A program made the translations under genes and the position numbers. DNA of 64,000 bases from DGNJ01 sp002388905 (GTDB lineage: Bacteria; Pseudomonadota; Gammaproteobacteria; Pseudomonadales; Porticoccaceae). Shown piece after piece: positions 26,231 to 35,599 of the stretch (positions are counted from its first letter, which is position 1; each line of letters opens with the position of its first letter). The notes beneath the pieces were generated by a model that saw nothing but the letters and a program-made list of their open reading frames with translations, was not told the DNA's origin and ran no database searches. The stretch lies in NCBI GenBank assembly GCA_036843405.1, contig DAITSJ010000015.1:30698-94697 (forward strand), in the 5' to 3' direction.

Positions 26231-26833
26231 ATCGTGACTCGTTTGCCTGGTTGTGGAGAGTGGGAAGTAGTGATATCCGCGCGCCGCCCCGGCCTGGGCC
26301 GGAGTGCCGGCACCGATTCCGGGCCGATGGCCGGCAACGCAACACGGGGCGCGCGGACGTTACCAGAAAGGCCCTCGGCATGCAAATTTACCAACAAAAT
26401 CATCATGTTAACAACATGTCCCCCAGCCACCTCCGATCCGTTCGACAAACACTCAACCGGGTACGCCTGGCTGGGCAGCAAGATACAGATGCACTCAATC
26501 GCAGAGCACATCAATGCAACCCGCAAAAACCAGCAGACTGGCTACAAACGCATGTCCGCTCATACGGGCATGCACTGCGTTTCTCAACAATCTGCCCGAC
26601 TTCCCGGGACAGGCTGCGGGTTTGCGATGCGTACGCCGGATGTGCCTGATCAATGGCCACCGTCAGCTGAACCGGTATATCAGTACTTCACTCCAACTAT
26701 TTGCGGTGCGCTATGGCTTTTCGAAATAATCGGGATTCACAATAAAGCCGTTTAATCTAAACTGATTCCCCCGTTGGCCTAGACTGTTAACTGATGTTGA
26801 TCGATAACCACTCAATCAATGGAGACTGTCGCC
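26231..26833. other. Long intergenic region, no gene seen
   Basis: About 600 bases between the divergent kamA-like and YbaK-like genes. Several open frames cross it, but none has plausible composition, a start signal or a recognisable product. GC content drops in its second half. A TAGACT at 26780-26785 may be the -10 box of the YbaK-like gene, and TTGAT and ATCAA half sites occur about 30 nt before its start. Confidence 0.45.
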
Positions 26834-27319
26834 ATGGCTATCGCTACGATCTTTAAATCCTATCTGGATCACGAACATATCCACTACGAGACAGTCGCTC
26901 ATCCGCATTCCGCCACGGCCATGGAAACAGCACTGGCAGCGGGAGTGCCCATGGCTCAGGTGGCCAAATCAGTGGTGTTCAAGGACGAAAAGGGCCAATA
27001 CCTGCTGGCGGTCATGCCTGCGCTCTGCCGCGCCGAAATCAACAAGCTAAACGCCCTCACCAATCATCGGCTCGAACTCGTGGATGAAAGCGAGCTTTCG
27101 GAACTGTTTGCCGATTGCGAACGGGGCGCCATACCGCCGGCGGGAATCGCCTACGCGATGCCCATGGTCTGGGACGACATGCTCAGCGAGGAAACGGACC
27201 TGTTCGTGGAGGCCGGCGATCACGAGCACCTGCTGCACCTTGAGCGCGACGGGTTCTCCCGGCTGATGGGGAATAGCGCCCATGGCCACTTCAGTCGCCC
27301 GGAAGTCAGCCCGGGTTGA
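26834..27319 (+). CDS. YbaK/ProX-type aminoacyl-tRNA deacylase domain protein
   Basis: A 161-residue YbaK/EbsC-fold protein: 'YETVAHPHSATAMETA' at the N-terminus, the conserved 'QVAKSVVFKDEKGQYLLAVMPA' region holding the catalytic-type lysine, then 'RGAIPPAG' near residue 100. The family deacylates mischarged tRNA or binds related ligands. GGAGA eight bases upstream supports the chosen ATG over another ATG 15 nt earlier. It stands alone in its neighbourhood. Confidence 0.83.
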   Translation: MAIATIFKSYLDHEHIHYETVAHPHSATAMETALAAGVPMAQVAKSVVFKDEKGQYLLAVMPALCRAEINKLNALTNHRLELVDESELSELFADCERGAIPPAGIAYAMPMVWDDMLSEETDLFVEAGDHEHLLHLERDGFSRLMGNSAHGHFSRPEVSPG

Positions 27320-27893
27320 CACACGAACCGGCGATTCAACGTTTCCGGATTAGCCAACCCTTCCTGGATGAAGGGAATTCTACGCCCGTTTCATTGAGCC
27401 TGTTTTGACCAGGGCGCGGCGGCAGTACCCTCCGCTTATCACAGTAATCCATACGCGTAATACGGTCCACTGCTAACCGCTTCAAGGCTCGATGCACTGT
27501 CGCGGCTAATTAACGTGACCATAATTGGTTAATTATTAATATTTAGACTTACGCAATGAGGTTGTTTCGCAACGAAAGTTGTATAAAAAACCAATTCGCA
27601 AAATTGAGAAAAACACCATAATAGTCTCGAAAAGCTATACAATCCCTGGACCAGGGTGGGCGAATCATGGAAGCAGAATAACCTCAAATGCACCCTTCCC
27701 GAAAAGACCTGATTTCCGGCAGAGCAATGGCTGCCTAAATGCATTTCATAATCATTTCGGCCCACCGTTGGCCCGCCACACAACAATCTGTAATTCAGCA
27801 TACATTACATAATGCGCAGGAATGTTGGCTGCTCTTATCTGTTGTTATTATGCGCAGATCCAAACTTAAGATGTTGATTTCAAAAGGCGATCA
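27320..27893. other. AT-rich intergenic region upstream of the Crp/Fnr gene
   Basis: About 575 bases, visibly richer in A and T than the rest of the window, with no convincing gene. ATGCGCAG occurs twice as a direct repeat (27812-27819 and 27850-27857) within 85 nt of the regulator start and could be a binding site. Confidence 0.4.
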
Positions 27894-28613
27894 ATGAACG
27901 TAATTCCGACAGAGGTAAAAAATTTACTGCTGGTGTCCGAGCACATGTCGGTCAGTGACCGTTTCCTCCGGGAAGCAATAATATTCAATGCAAATAGCGG
28001 CCATAGTTTCTATGCCGAAGGAAAAACCATAAAACATGTGATCTTCCCGGCAGATGGCTTGGGGCTCTTTACGAAAACCAACGGTGCCCGTGAAACCACT
28101 GAACTCGCTATTGTCGGTAACGAGGGCCTGATCGGGATCGAAGGTATTCTCGGAGTAAAAAAGACGGGGACGCGGGCCACGGCCATTAAGAGCGGTATCT
28201 TTTCCGCCGTTGACAAACAGATGGTCAGAGAGGAGATGAACCGCAACCAGTGGTTTCAGGAAAGGGTTTTCCGATATCTGGGACTTTACCATGCTAACCT
28301 GACACAAACCGCCTTTTGCAACCAGTATCACAGCCTTCAGGAAAAATTCTGTCGCCTGCTTCTGGTGACCATCGACAGGCTGGGAACACTGGAGGTGGTC
28401 CTGACCCACGAGTCCATCGCGAACATACTGGGGTCCCGCAGAGAGAGCATATCCGTGATAGCCGGTAAGTTACAAAAGCAGGACATCATCAATTACAAAA
28501 GGGGACGAATCCGGGTGTCGGACAAGGCGTTGCTCCGGGAAAAGTCCTGCTCCTGCTACGATAAGTGTACAAAGGAGTACCGGATGCTGATGGACTATCT
28601 TGTACAGAACTAG
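27894..28613 (+). CDS. Crp/Fnr family transcriptional regulator
   Basis: A 239-residue regulator. The N-terminal half has the cyclic-nucleotide-binding beta-roll pattern ('FYAEGKTIKHVIFPADGLG', 'TTELAIVGNEGLIGIE'). The C-terminal half holds the winged helix: 'LTHESIANILGSRRESISVIAGKL' is the HTH and 'IINYKRGRIRVSD' the wing. There is no N-terminal cysteine cluster for an Fe-S centre, but the C-terminus has 'SCSCYDKC'. The effector is unknown. The gene is much less GC-rich than the window average and lies in an AT-rich stretch. Confidence 0.85.
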   Translation: MNVIPTEVKNLLLVSEHMSVSDRFLREAIIFNANSGHSFYAEGKTIKHVIFPADGLGLFTKTNGARETTELAIVGNEGLIGIEGILGVKKTGTRATAIKSGIFSAVDKQMVREEMNRNQWFQERVFRYLGLYHANLTQTAFCNQYHSLQEKFCRLLLVTIDRLGTLEVVLTHESIANILGSRRESISVIAGKLQKQDIINYKRGRIRVSDKALLREKSCSCYDKCTKEYRMLMDYLVQN

Positions 28614-28657
28614 ATTTAACGCCACCCCCTTTGAAAGTGGGGCCAAGGAAAGCCAAA

Positions 28658-29113
28658 TCAGGAAAACAAAACCTCCGCACCACTGGCACTGATCCTTTCG
28701 AGGAAGAGTGACAGTTTTTTACGATAACAACAAATATCTTTTCCACGAAATCGGATTCTTGTCAAACCTTCCAGATAGACGAATGCTGGCTTAAATCCTT
28801 CGACAAAATCGAGGGATTCCCTTATATAACCAATTTCGTCAAAGTTTTCATAACCCGGAAATGAATCTTGATCGTCAGCGCCAGGGGGAATGCGGGCATC
28901 CGCGATATATTTGATATGCTTACCGGCATCATCCAGATATTTTTCGTAGAACCGCATCCCCGAGATAAAGTTCCGGGACCCGACAACGAGGCAATAACTG
29001 CCGGGCTTTAGGCGACGGATAAACGAAAAGACGACCACCTCTCTCGGCAGTCCCGGGGACGTTGTTATCAACCGGGGCGGCCTTGATAAAACAGGATACG
29101 AAAAGGTATTCAT
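28658..29113 (-). CDS. Hypothetical protein, possibly truncated or frameshifted at its N-terminus
   Basis: I do not recognise this 151-residue protein. Its later part reads like a genuine globular domain ('GSYCLVVGSRNFISGMRFYE', then a Tyr/Ile-rich segment and a C-terminal 'RKKLSLFLERISASGAEVLF' helix-strand). A frame shifted by one base, immediately upstream and overlapping (ending its sensible part near 29100), begins MDVKYAGYLLIDNQGQ and also looks coding. One gene broken by a frameshift would explain both. Composition is AT-rich like the neighbouring regulator. Confidence 0.45.
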   Translation of the reverse strand: MNTFSYPVLSRPPRLITTSPGLPREVVVFSFIRRLKPGSYCLVVGSRNFISGMRFYEKYLDDAGKHIKYIADARIPPGADDQDSFPGYENFDEIGYIRESLDFVEGFKPAFVYLEGLTRIRFRGKDICCYRKKLSLFLERISASGAEVLFS

Positions 29114-29583
29114 AAGGGAAAAAGCATTGTCCCTGATTGTCGATCAAAAGATACCCAGCATATTTCACATCCACCTCATTGAAGAGAGAGAACCGGGTTT
29201 TTTATGTTTTTGGTAATACAAAATTCTGTAAGGTTTCTCACACTTCATGTATTGGCATTCGTTTTACCCGGCATCTCTTATGGCTGAAATTAAAGCGCCC
29301 CTGGTCAGCCAGGCATTTCGCTGACGCTCAGTGAATATCTCGCTCGCCCGGGCAAATCAAAGTCATCACTTTTGAAAGTCGCGGCCGGATGATCGGGCAT
29401 CGAAAGTCGACCATGACCGTCCTTTCCCTCTATCCAGCAGCTTACACACTGTCGAAAGCTGTCAGCCAAAAAAAGGCTATTTTTCCCGTCCTGCATATTT
29501 GACAATAATTACCCGCGCATGAATTTTTCTTGGGGTTAACGAAAGAGGAAACTGCCTGTTCCTCTTTCGCATTTGCCCGCCAA
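29114..29583. other. Intergenic stretch, nothing clear
   Basis: About 470 bases between the hypothetical gene and the chemoreceptor gene. Apart from a possible shifted-frame 5' piece of the hypothetical gene (to about 29174), no gene or structured RNA is seen. Confidence 0.35.
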
Positions 29584-31386
29584 TCAGAAGTTCTTCCATT
29601 CATCCTCGCGGTACTCTTCATTGGAAGCCACCAGGGAAACCCTGGTTGCGCCTTTTGCCTCTCTGGTTTCGGCGTTGTCGTCCTGGGCCGGCGCCTCGGC
29701 ATCTTCGCGCACCTCGTTTTCGTCCTCCACCCTGAAGTAGGCGATAAGCTTCTTCAACTCCCTGGCCTGGTCCTCCAGCGACTCACTGGCAGCCGTGCTT
29801 TCCTCAACCAGCGATGCATTCTGCTGGGCCACATCATCCATCTGCGAAACAGCCTGATTGACCTGCTCGATACCGGCGGATTGCTCCGTACTTGCCGAGG
29901 CGATCTCGCCGACAATGTCGCTGACCTTCTTGATATCAATGATGATCTCTTCCAGGGACTTGCCGGAGGCTTCCACCAGGCGTGTTCCATCCTCAACCTT
30001 GCCGGTACTTTCCTGGATCAGGTCCCGTATTTCGCGCGCTGATTCGGTGCTTCGCTGGGCCAGCTTCCTCACCTCCGCGGCCACTACAGCGAATCCGCGC
30101 CCCTGGTCACCGGCCCTGGCCGCTTCCACGGCCGCATTCAAGGCCAGGATGTTGGTCTGGAAGGCAATGTCATCGATCACGGAGACAATATCCGCCACCC
30201 GGGCGCTGCTGGCGTTTATCTCGGTCATCGCCTGAACGGTCTCCCTGACCACGTCACCGCCCTTCTCGGCACGGTTTCGCGCTTCATCCGCCAACTGGTT
30301 GGATTGTCGGGCGTTATCGGCATTGGCTTTTACCGTCGATGTCAGTTCTTCCATGCTTGACGATGTTTCCTCGAGACTCGCGGCCTGTTCCTCGGTGCGC
30401 TGACTGAGGTCCATGTTGCCGCTGGCGATTTCCGAGGATGCTCCGGCAATCTGGTCGGAAGCCTGCCGGATTCGGCCCACCACGGTCTGTAATTGAGTTT
30501 TCATGGACCCGAGCGTGCGCAGCATCTGCCCCACTTCGTCCCGACGCTGCGTGACAATCTCCCCGGTAAGATCACCCTCGGCAACCCGTTGGCTCAGCGC
30601 CACCGCTTCCGCCAGTGGGCGGTTAATGAAATATTTCAGCAATTGCCAGAGGATTACCAGTACCACGCCCAGCAGAGCGGCGACAATCCCGGTTCCGCCC
30701 AGCAGGCTCGCCTGAATTGCCGCATCGGCTTCATCCAGCGGCCGGATGATCTCGAAGGCACCGTGCAAGTCGCCGACCTGCTTGTTGTCCATGGTAAACC
30801 CGGTGATATCCTTGCCGTCGTCACGCCCCCACAGTTCCCCGGATCTTGCGGGGTCACCATGGCAGACCATACAGGCCTCGCCAAGACGCACAGGCCGGAA
30901 GTAACGTATGGCATTGAGGTCCGCGTCCACCATGTAGTATTCCTCCAGCGACGGATCTTTCCGGAACCGGGCAAGCGCCTTGCTTTCGATGACATCGGGC
31001 TCATTGTCGGGGTTGCGGGCGTCGCCGCGGGGCGAGCGAAACTCAAAGCCCCCTTCATCCGCTTTGGCCTTTGCCGACTCCCAGGCCGTTACCACGGGCA
31101 CGGCCCCGAGGATTTTCTCCTTCTTTTCCTGTTTGCTCAGACCAGGATTCTCGGCAATGGCTTTCAGGCCCTCGGTGGAGAACAATCCCTGTTTCCATTT
31201 TTTCTCCATGTTTTCACGCACGGACTCGGCCATCAGTATCAGGTTGCGTGCGGCCTGGACTTCGCTGTCGATCACAGAGCGCCGCTCGTTAGCGGCATAG
31301 CTGCCGAACAACACACCGATCAGGACAAGAATCAACAATGCGACCAGAGCACCGATCTTGAAACTCAGGGAATGGGAAACCTTCAT
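29584..31386 (-). CDS. Methyl-accepting chemotaxis protein with c-type heme sensor domain
   Basis: A 600-residue chemoreceptor. TM1 is at residues 11-30. The periplasmic part (about 35-225) resembles the Tll0287-like/DUF3365 sensor and contains CMVCH at 172-176, a c-type heme attachment motif. TM2 is near 230-250, followed by a HAMP domain. The signalling tip 'ALNAAVEAARAGDQGRGFAVVA' type sequence lies near residue 430, flanked by long coiled coils. Heme would allow sensing of redox state or gases such as O2 or NO. There are no che genes nearby, so it must use a remote pathway. Confidence 0.9.
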   Translation of the reverse strand: MKVSHSLSFKIGALVALLILVLIGVLFGSYAANERRSVIDSEVQAARNLILMAESVRENMEKKWKQGLFSTEGLKAIAENPGLSKQEKKEKILGAVPVVTAWESAKAKADEGGFEFRSPRGDARNPDNEPDVIESKALARFRKDPSLEEYYMVDADLNAIRYFRPVRLGEACMVCHGDPARSGELWGRDDGKDITGFTMDNKQVGDLHGAFEIIRPLDEADAAIQASLLGGTGIVAALLGVVLVILWQLLKYFINRPLAEAVALSQRVAEGDLTGEIVTQRRDEVGQMLRTLGSMKTQLQTVVGRIRQASDQIAGASSEIASGNMDLSQRTEEQAASLEETSSSMEELTSTVKANADNARQSNQLADEARNRAEKGGDVVRETVQAMTEINASSARVADIVSVIDDIAFQTNILALNAAVEAARAGDQGRGFAVVAAEVRKLAQRSTESAREIRDLIQESTGKVEDGTRLVEASGKSLEEIIIDIKKVSDIVGEIASASTEQSAGIEQVNQAVSQMDDVAQQNASLVEESTAASESLEDQARELKKLIAYFRVEDENEVREDAEAPAQDDNAETREAKGATRVSLVASNEEYREDEWKNF

Positions 31387-31549
31387 CGATACCTACCTCT
31401 TCAGTATTCGTTCTAATGTTTTCGGTATATATCGACGGGAGTTAAGCGATTAAGGCGACGCTTCAGCCAGTTTTAAGTAATCCGGCTTACAAAGCAGAGG
31501 GCGGCGGAGGACCGTCGCCAGAGAGTGGATTGAGAGCAACCCTGCAGCA

Positions 31550-33286
31550 TCAATCCAGTTTCACGGAAAAAGCCTCCTCCAGGGTTGTATCACCATGCTT
31601 TACCAGCATCAGCGCATTTTGCGCAAGCGGGGACATTCCGTCCTCCAGGGCCTGGTCGCGAAGTTCACCGGCGTTGGCACGCCCCCCGATCAATGCGTGC
31701 AGAGACGGGGTCATCTCGATCAGTTCGCCGACCATCATCCTGCCCTTGTAACCGGTCTGGTGGCATTCGACGCAGCCCCCGCCCCGGTAGGTGACCAGAT
31801 CGTCAGGCAACTCGAAGTACGTTTTCAGACGTTTGTCGTCGGGGTCCGGCTCCCGGCAGTGGGAACAGATTCGGCGCACCAGGCGCTGGGCCAGCACCCC
31901 CACCACCGTGGAATTGATCAGGTAAGGCTCGATTCCCATATCGATGAGCCGGGTAATGGTGGTCGGGGCATCATTGGTGTGCAGGGTGCTCATCACGAAA
32001 TGACCCGTGAGTGAGGCCTTGATGGCGATCTGGGAAGTTTCCAGGTCCCGCATCTCGCCAATGAGTATCTCATCCGGATCGTGACGGAGGATATGGCGCA
32101 GCGCCTCGGCAAACGTATAACCAATGCGCGGCTTGATCTGGATCTGCTCGATACCGTCGATCCGGTATTCGACCGGATCCTCGACAGTAATAATGTGCAC
32201 TCCCCGTTGCCGACGCTCGTTCAACACCGCATAAAGTGTTGTCGACTTGCCCGAGCCCGTGGGCCCGGTCACCAGAAAAATGCCGAAGGTGTGTGTCAGG
32301 ATGCGCCGCATGCGCTCGATTTCATGGGCCGGCAGTCCGAGGGCATCCAGGCTGACAAGGCCTTTACTTTTATCGAGCACCCGGATCACCACAGATTCCC
32401 CGGTAATCATGGGAATCACGGAAACCCGGAAATCCACACGCTGGCCGCTCTTGAGGATCATTGTCGCGCCGTCCTGGGGCAGGCGGCGCTCGGCGATATT
32501 CATCCCCGACATGATCTTGATGCGGCATACAATGGGCGACAGGAGCCGGTGATCGACGCTGCGCTGGAGCAGTAATTTACCATCGATGCGAAAGTAGATA
32601 TCGCCACCTTTTTCCGTGGGCCTTACATTGATATCGGATACTCCCATTGCCACCGCCCGGTGCAACAGTGAATCGACGAACTTGACGATGGGCTTTTCCG
32701 AGGCCCGTTCCTTCAAGACCTGAACCGAGGCACCGCGATCGGGCTCCAGCCCCACTTTATCGTTATCCAGTTCGACCAGGATTTCGTCTTCCTCGGCGGC
32801 GAGGACATAGCGCTCGATAAGGCGCAGGATATCCGCCGTGGGCGCTATCACCACGTCCACGTGATAACCGGAAACAAAATTCAGGGTATGGATGGCGTCG
32901 GTATTCGCGGGGTCGCTGATGGCAACGATCAGGCGCTTGTCGACGATGCCCAGGGGGAAGAGTTGATAGCGGATGATAATTTCCGCCGGGATTGACCTGA
33001 CCACATCGGGGGCCACGGACATTTCGTTGATACGGACTACCGGAATCCCCAGTCTCGACGCAAGCACCTCGGAACGCTTGCTTTTATCGATATAGCCCAG
33101 GGATTCGAGCGCGTCGATCAGCGAATCGCGGTGATGATGCCGGGATTTCACCGCTTCCTGAAGCTGCTCCCTGGAGATGATCCCGGATTCCGCAAGCTGG
33201 ACACCGAGCTGGATATCGGTCTCCGGAACCTTGCTGTAACGAAGCCCCCGCAATTCATCGGAGGATTTGACAACATACTGTGACAA
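31550..33286 (-). CDS. GspE/PulE/PilB-type secretion ATPase, stand-alone
   Basis: A 578-residue traffic ATPase. It has an N-terminal GspE/PilB N-domain (about 20-170), then the motor domain with Walker A 'GPTGSGKST', an Asp box and 'VEDPVEYRIDGIEQIQI', and Walker B/His box 'DPDEILIGEMRD' and 'STLHTNDAPTTITRL'. A zinc-binding tetracysteine (CSHC ... CVEC) follows, as in GspE and PilB. The frame opens further upstream but only on a TTG without SD. The TTG chosen here has GGGGAG eight bases upstream. No pilin, GspF or secretin gene is close by, so the system it drives is unknown. Confidence 0.85.
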   Translation of the reverse strand: MSQYVVKSSDELRGLRYSKVPETDIQLGVQLAESGIISREQLQEAVKSRHHHRDSLIDALESLGYIDKSKRSEVLASRLGIPVVRINEMSVAPDVVRSIPAEIIIRYQLFPLGIVDKRLIVAISDPANTDAIHTLNFVSGYHVDVVIAPTADILRLIERYVLAAEEDEILVELDNDKVGLEPDRGASVQVLKERASEKPIVKFVDSLLHRAVAMGVSDINVRPTEKGGDIYFRIDGKLLLQRSVDHRLLSPIVCRIKIMSGMNIAERRLPQDGATMILKSGQRVDFRVSVIPMITGESVVIRVLDKSKGLVSLDALGLPAHEIERMRRILTHTFGIFLVTGPTGSGKSTTLYAVLNERRQRGVHIITVEDPVEYRIDGIEQIQIKPRIGYTFAEALRHILRHDPDEILIGEMRDLETSQIAIKASLTGHFVMSTLHTNDAPTTITRLIDMGIEPYLINSTVVGVLAQRLVRRICSHCREPDPDDKRLKTYFELPDDLVTYRGGGCVECHQTGYKGRMMVGELIEMTPSLHALIGGRANAGELRDQALEDGMSPLAQNALMLVKHGDTTLEEAFSVKLD

Positions 33287-33475
33287 CGGGCGAGCTCCCC
33301 TAGTCTGTGTGCGCCCAGTGTACGAAGAAAAAGCCTGCGCCAACAGTGCATTAATCTTGCGCCGGCTCCCAAGCCAGTCGCCGCGGCACCGGGAGACGCA
33401 GTGCAGCCCTCGTTTGACAAGCGGTGCAAAAAATCCTCTTATAACAGGAAAGTCCGGACACCATGCGAGGCCTCC

Positions 33476-34339
33476 ATGAACTTACAGGGCACGACGCCCG
33501 GCCCCCTGATCGTGGCCACCGACCTGGACGGCACCCTTCTCGATCATTATACCTACGACTGGCAACCGGCCGCCCGGGCCATCGAACTGCTCAAGCAAAA
33601 GTGCATACCCCTGGTGATCAATACCAGCAAGACCGCCGATGAAGTCGTACTGCTCCAGCGTGAGCTGGACATCGAAGACCCTTTTATCGTCGAAAACGGC
33701 TCGGCGGTCTATATCCACTGTCGGGATGAACGTTTCGACCTGCCCGGGGATGTCTACGATGACGGCAGTCACCGGATCAAAATACTGGGCGGCCAACGGG
33801 AATCCATCGTTGCCACGCTCACCAGCCTCAAAAGGGATCGCGGCTGGCGGTTCGATATGTTCAGCGATTTCGACAGCGATGAACTGGCAGCGCTGACCGG
33901 CCTGAGCAGCGGCAATGCACTGCTGGCACTGCAGCGTCACTACTCGGAACCCCTGATCTGGCGGGACAGCCAGGACCGCTACAGCGATTTCTGCGACGCG
34001 GTGCGCCAGCGGGGCCTGAGCCTGCTCCGAGGCGGACGGTTTGTCCATGTCCTCGGGCAAACGGGAAAAGGCGCCGCCCTGCGCTGGCTGGCGGACCACT
34101 ATCGCGCAGCGGGCACGACCCTGTTGATTGCCCTGGGGGACAGCGCCAATGATATCGACATGTTGCGCGTGGCCGACTATCCGGTGCTGGTCAAATCACC
34201 GAGCCACGACTTCCCGGCCATTGACGGCAACGTCATCCGCACCGAAGAGACCGGTCCTGCGGGTTGGAACCTGGCTGTCATCGATCTGGTTGGCACGATT
34301 TGTGAACGGCTTTCCAATGGGTCGCGAACCGGCCACTAA
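33476..34339 (+). CDS. Mannosyl-/glucosyl-3-phosphoglycerate phosphatase (HAD-IIB)
   Basis: A 287-residue HAD phosphatase of the MPGP group: motif I 'DLDGTLLD' (Asp16/Asp18), 'NTSKTADEV' with the motif II serine/threonine region, and motif IV 'GDSANDIDML'. MPGP-type enzymes dephosphorylate mannosyl- and also glucosyl-3-phosphoglycerate. The next gene encodes a glucosyl-3-phosphoglycerate synthase, so glucosyl-3-phosphoglycerate is the likely substrate. The ATG at MNLQGT is followed directly by the first conserved strand. It starts the three-gene osmolyte operon. Confidence 0.85.
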   Translation: MNLQGTTPGPLIVATDLDGTLLDHYTYDWQPAARAIELLKQKCIPLVINTSKTADEVVLLQRELDIEDPFIVENGSAVYIHCRDERFDLPGDVYDDGSHRIKILGGQRESIVATLTSLKRDRGWRFDMFSDFDSDELAALTGLSSGNALLALQRHYSEPLIWRDSQDRYSDFCDAVRQRGLSLLRGGRFVHVLGQTGKGAALRWLADHYRAAGTTLLIALGDSANDIDMLRVADYPVLVKSPSHDFPAIDGNVIRTEETGPAGWNLAVIDLVGTICERLSNGSRTGH

Positions 34340-34363
34340 ACCTTCAACGACAAGGAGCACAGG

Positions 34364-35599
34364 ATGGGGGACTTCTACCAGAACGGCATCATTACCACCC
34401 TCCACAACCTGCGGCAGCGGCCCCTGGAGGCCATGGAAGAGGAGCTGCGGAGATTTTCCCGACAACGACCCATGGCACTGGTTCTGCCCTCGCTCTTTTC
34501 CGAGCTCGAGGGCGAGGCCCTGCCCAATATCGTCGAGGAACTGACCAGAGTCGACTACCTGACAGAAATAGTCATTGGCCTGGACCAGGCCGATGAGAAA
34601 CAATATCGCCGGGCCCTTCAGTTCTTTGCCCCCCTGGGCGACCGGACCCGGGTGTTGTGGAACGACGGTCCTCGTTTGCGGGCCCTCGACCGGCAACTGA
34701 TCGACGAAGGCCTCGGGCCGGTGGAGCCGGGCAAGGGCCGCAATGTCTGGTACTGCCTGGGCGCAGTGCTGGCATCGGGCCGGGCCCGGGCGGTGGCCCT
34801 GCACGACTGCGATATTGTCACCTATGACCGCAGCCTGCTGGCGCGGCTCGTCTACCCGGTGGCCAACCCGGCCTTCAACTACGAATTCTGCAAAGGCTAC
34901 TACGCCCGGATTGCCAATGGCAGGATCCACGGCCGGGTCAGCCGGCTTCTGGTCACCCCCCTGATCCGAGCCCTGAAGCGCACCCTGGGGCACTATTCCT
35001 ATCTCGACTACCTGGATAGCTTTCGCTATCCGCTGGCCGGGGAGTTCTCCTTCCGCACCGATGTCATCAACGATATTCGCATACCCAGCGACTGGGGCCT
35101 TGAAATCGGTGTGCTCTCGGAACTGAACCGCAACTATGCCAACAATCGACTCTGCCAGGCCGACATCGCCGATATTTACGACCACAAGCACCAGGAGCTC
35201 TCTCCCGAGGATGCCCAGAAGGGCCTGTCGAAAATGTCCATCGATATCGCCAAGGCGCTGTTCCGAAAGCTCGCCACCAACGGCGTGGTCTTCAACTTCG
35301 AGACCTTTCGCTCCATCAAGGCCACCTTTTTCCGAATTGCCCTGGATTTTATCGAGACCTACTACAACGATGCCCTGATGAACGGGCTCAAGCTGGATAT
35401 TCACAGCGAGGAAAAGGCCGTGGAAATGTTCGCCCGCAATATTCTCGAAGCCGGGCAGCGTTTTCTCGAAAACCCCATGGAAACCCCGTTCATCCCCAGC
35501 TGGAATCGGGTGATCAGCGCCATACCCGATATCCTCCCCGCACTGGACGAAGCCATCCGGGAGGACATGGCAGAATTCCGGCCGCGGGGCAAAGCATGA
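34364..35599 (+). CDS. gpgS: Glucosyl-3-phosphoglycerate synthase (GT81-like)
   Basis: A 411-residue glycosyltransferase with a GT-A fold: 'MALVLPSLFSELEG' N-terminal strand, a metal-binding 'HDCDIV' (DxD-type, residues 147-152), and 'SDWGLEIGVL' in the acceptor region, as in GpgS. The family transfers glucose from NDP-glucose to 3-phosphoglycerate, forming the precursor of glucosylglycerate, a compatible solute accumulated under salt or nitrogen stress. Its last bases overlap the next gene (ATGA), and the phosphatase gene lies 24 nt upstream, so all three genes are probably one operon. Confidence 0.87.
   Translation: MGDFYQNGIITTLHNLRQRPLEAMEEELRRFSRQRPMALVLPSLFSELEGEALPNIVEELTRVDYLTEIVIGLDQADEKQYRRALQFFAPLGDRTRVLWNDGPRLRALDRQLIDEGLGPVEPGKGRNVWYCLGAVLASGRARAVALHDCDIVTYDRSLLARLVYPVANPAFNYEFCKGYYARIANGRIHGRVSRLLVTPLIRALKRTLGHYSYLDYLDSFRYPLAGEFSFRTDVINDIRIPSDWGLEIGVLSELNRNYANNRLCQADIADIYDHKHQELSPEDAQKGLSKMSIDIAKALFRKLATNGVVFNFETFRSIKATFFRIALDFIETYYNDALMNGLKLDIHSEEKAVEMFARNILEAGQRFLENPMETPFIPSWNRVISAIPDILPALDEAIREDMAEFRPRGKA

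Noticed and set aside
25391..26755. 454-codon plus-strand open frame opposite kamA and its upstream gap
   Set aside because: Antisense to a clear radical SAM gene; composition and lack of motifs mark it as a shadow of high GC content.
26795..26830. TTGAT and ATCAA half sites resembling an FNR box
   Set aside because: The spacing between half sites does not fit the four-base spacer of FNR sites.
27812..27857. Direct repeats ATGCGCAG upstream of the Crp/Fnr gene as an attachment site
   Set aside because: Eight bases is short and no integrase or boundary is present; kept only as a possible regulator site.
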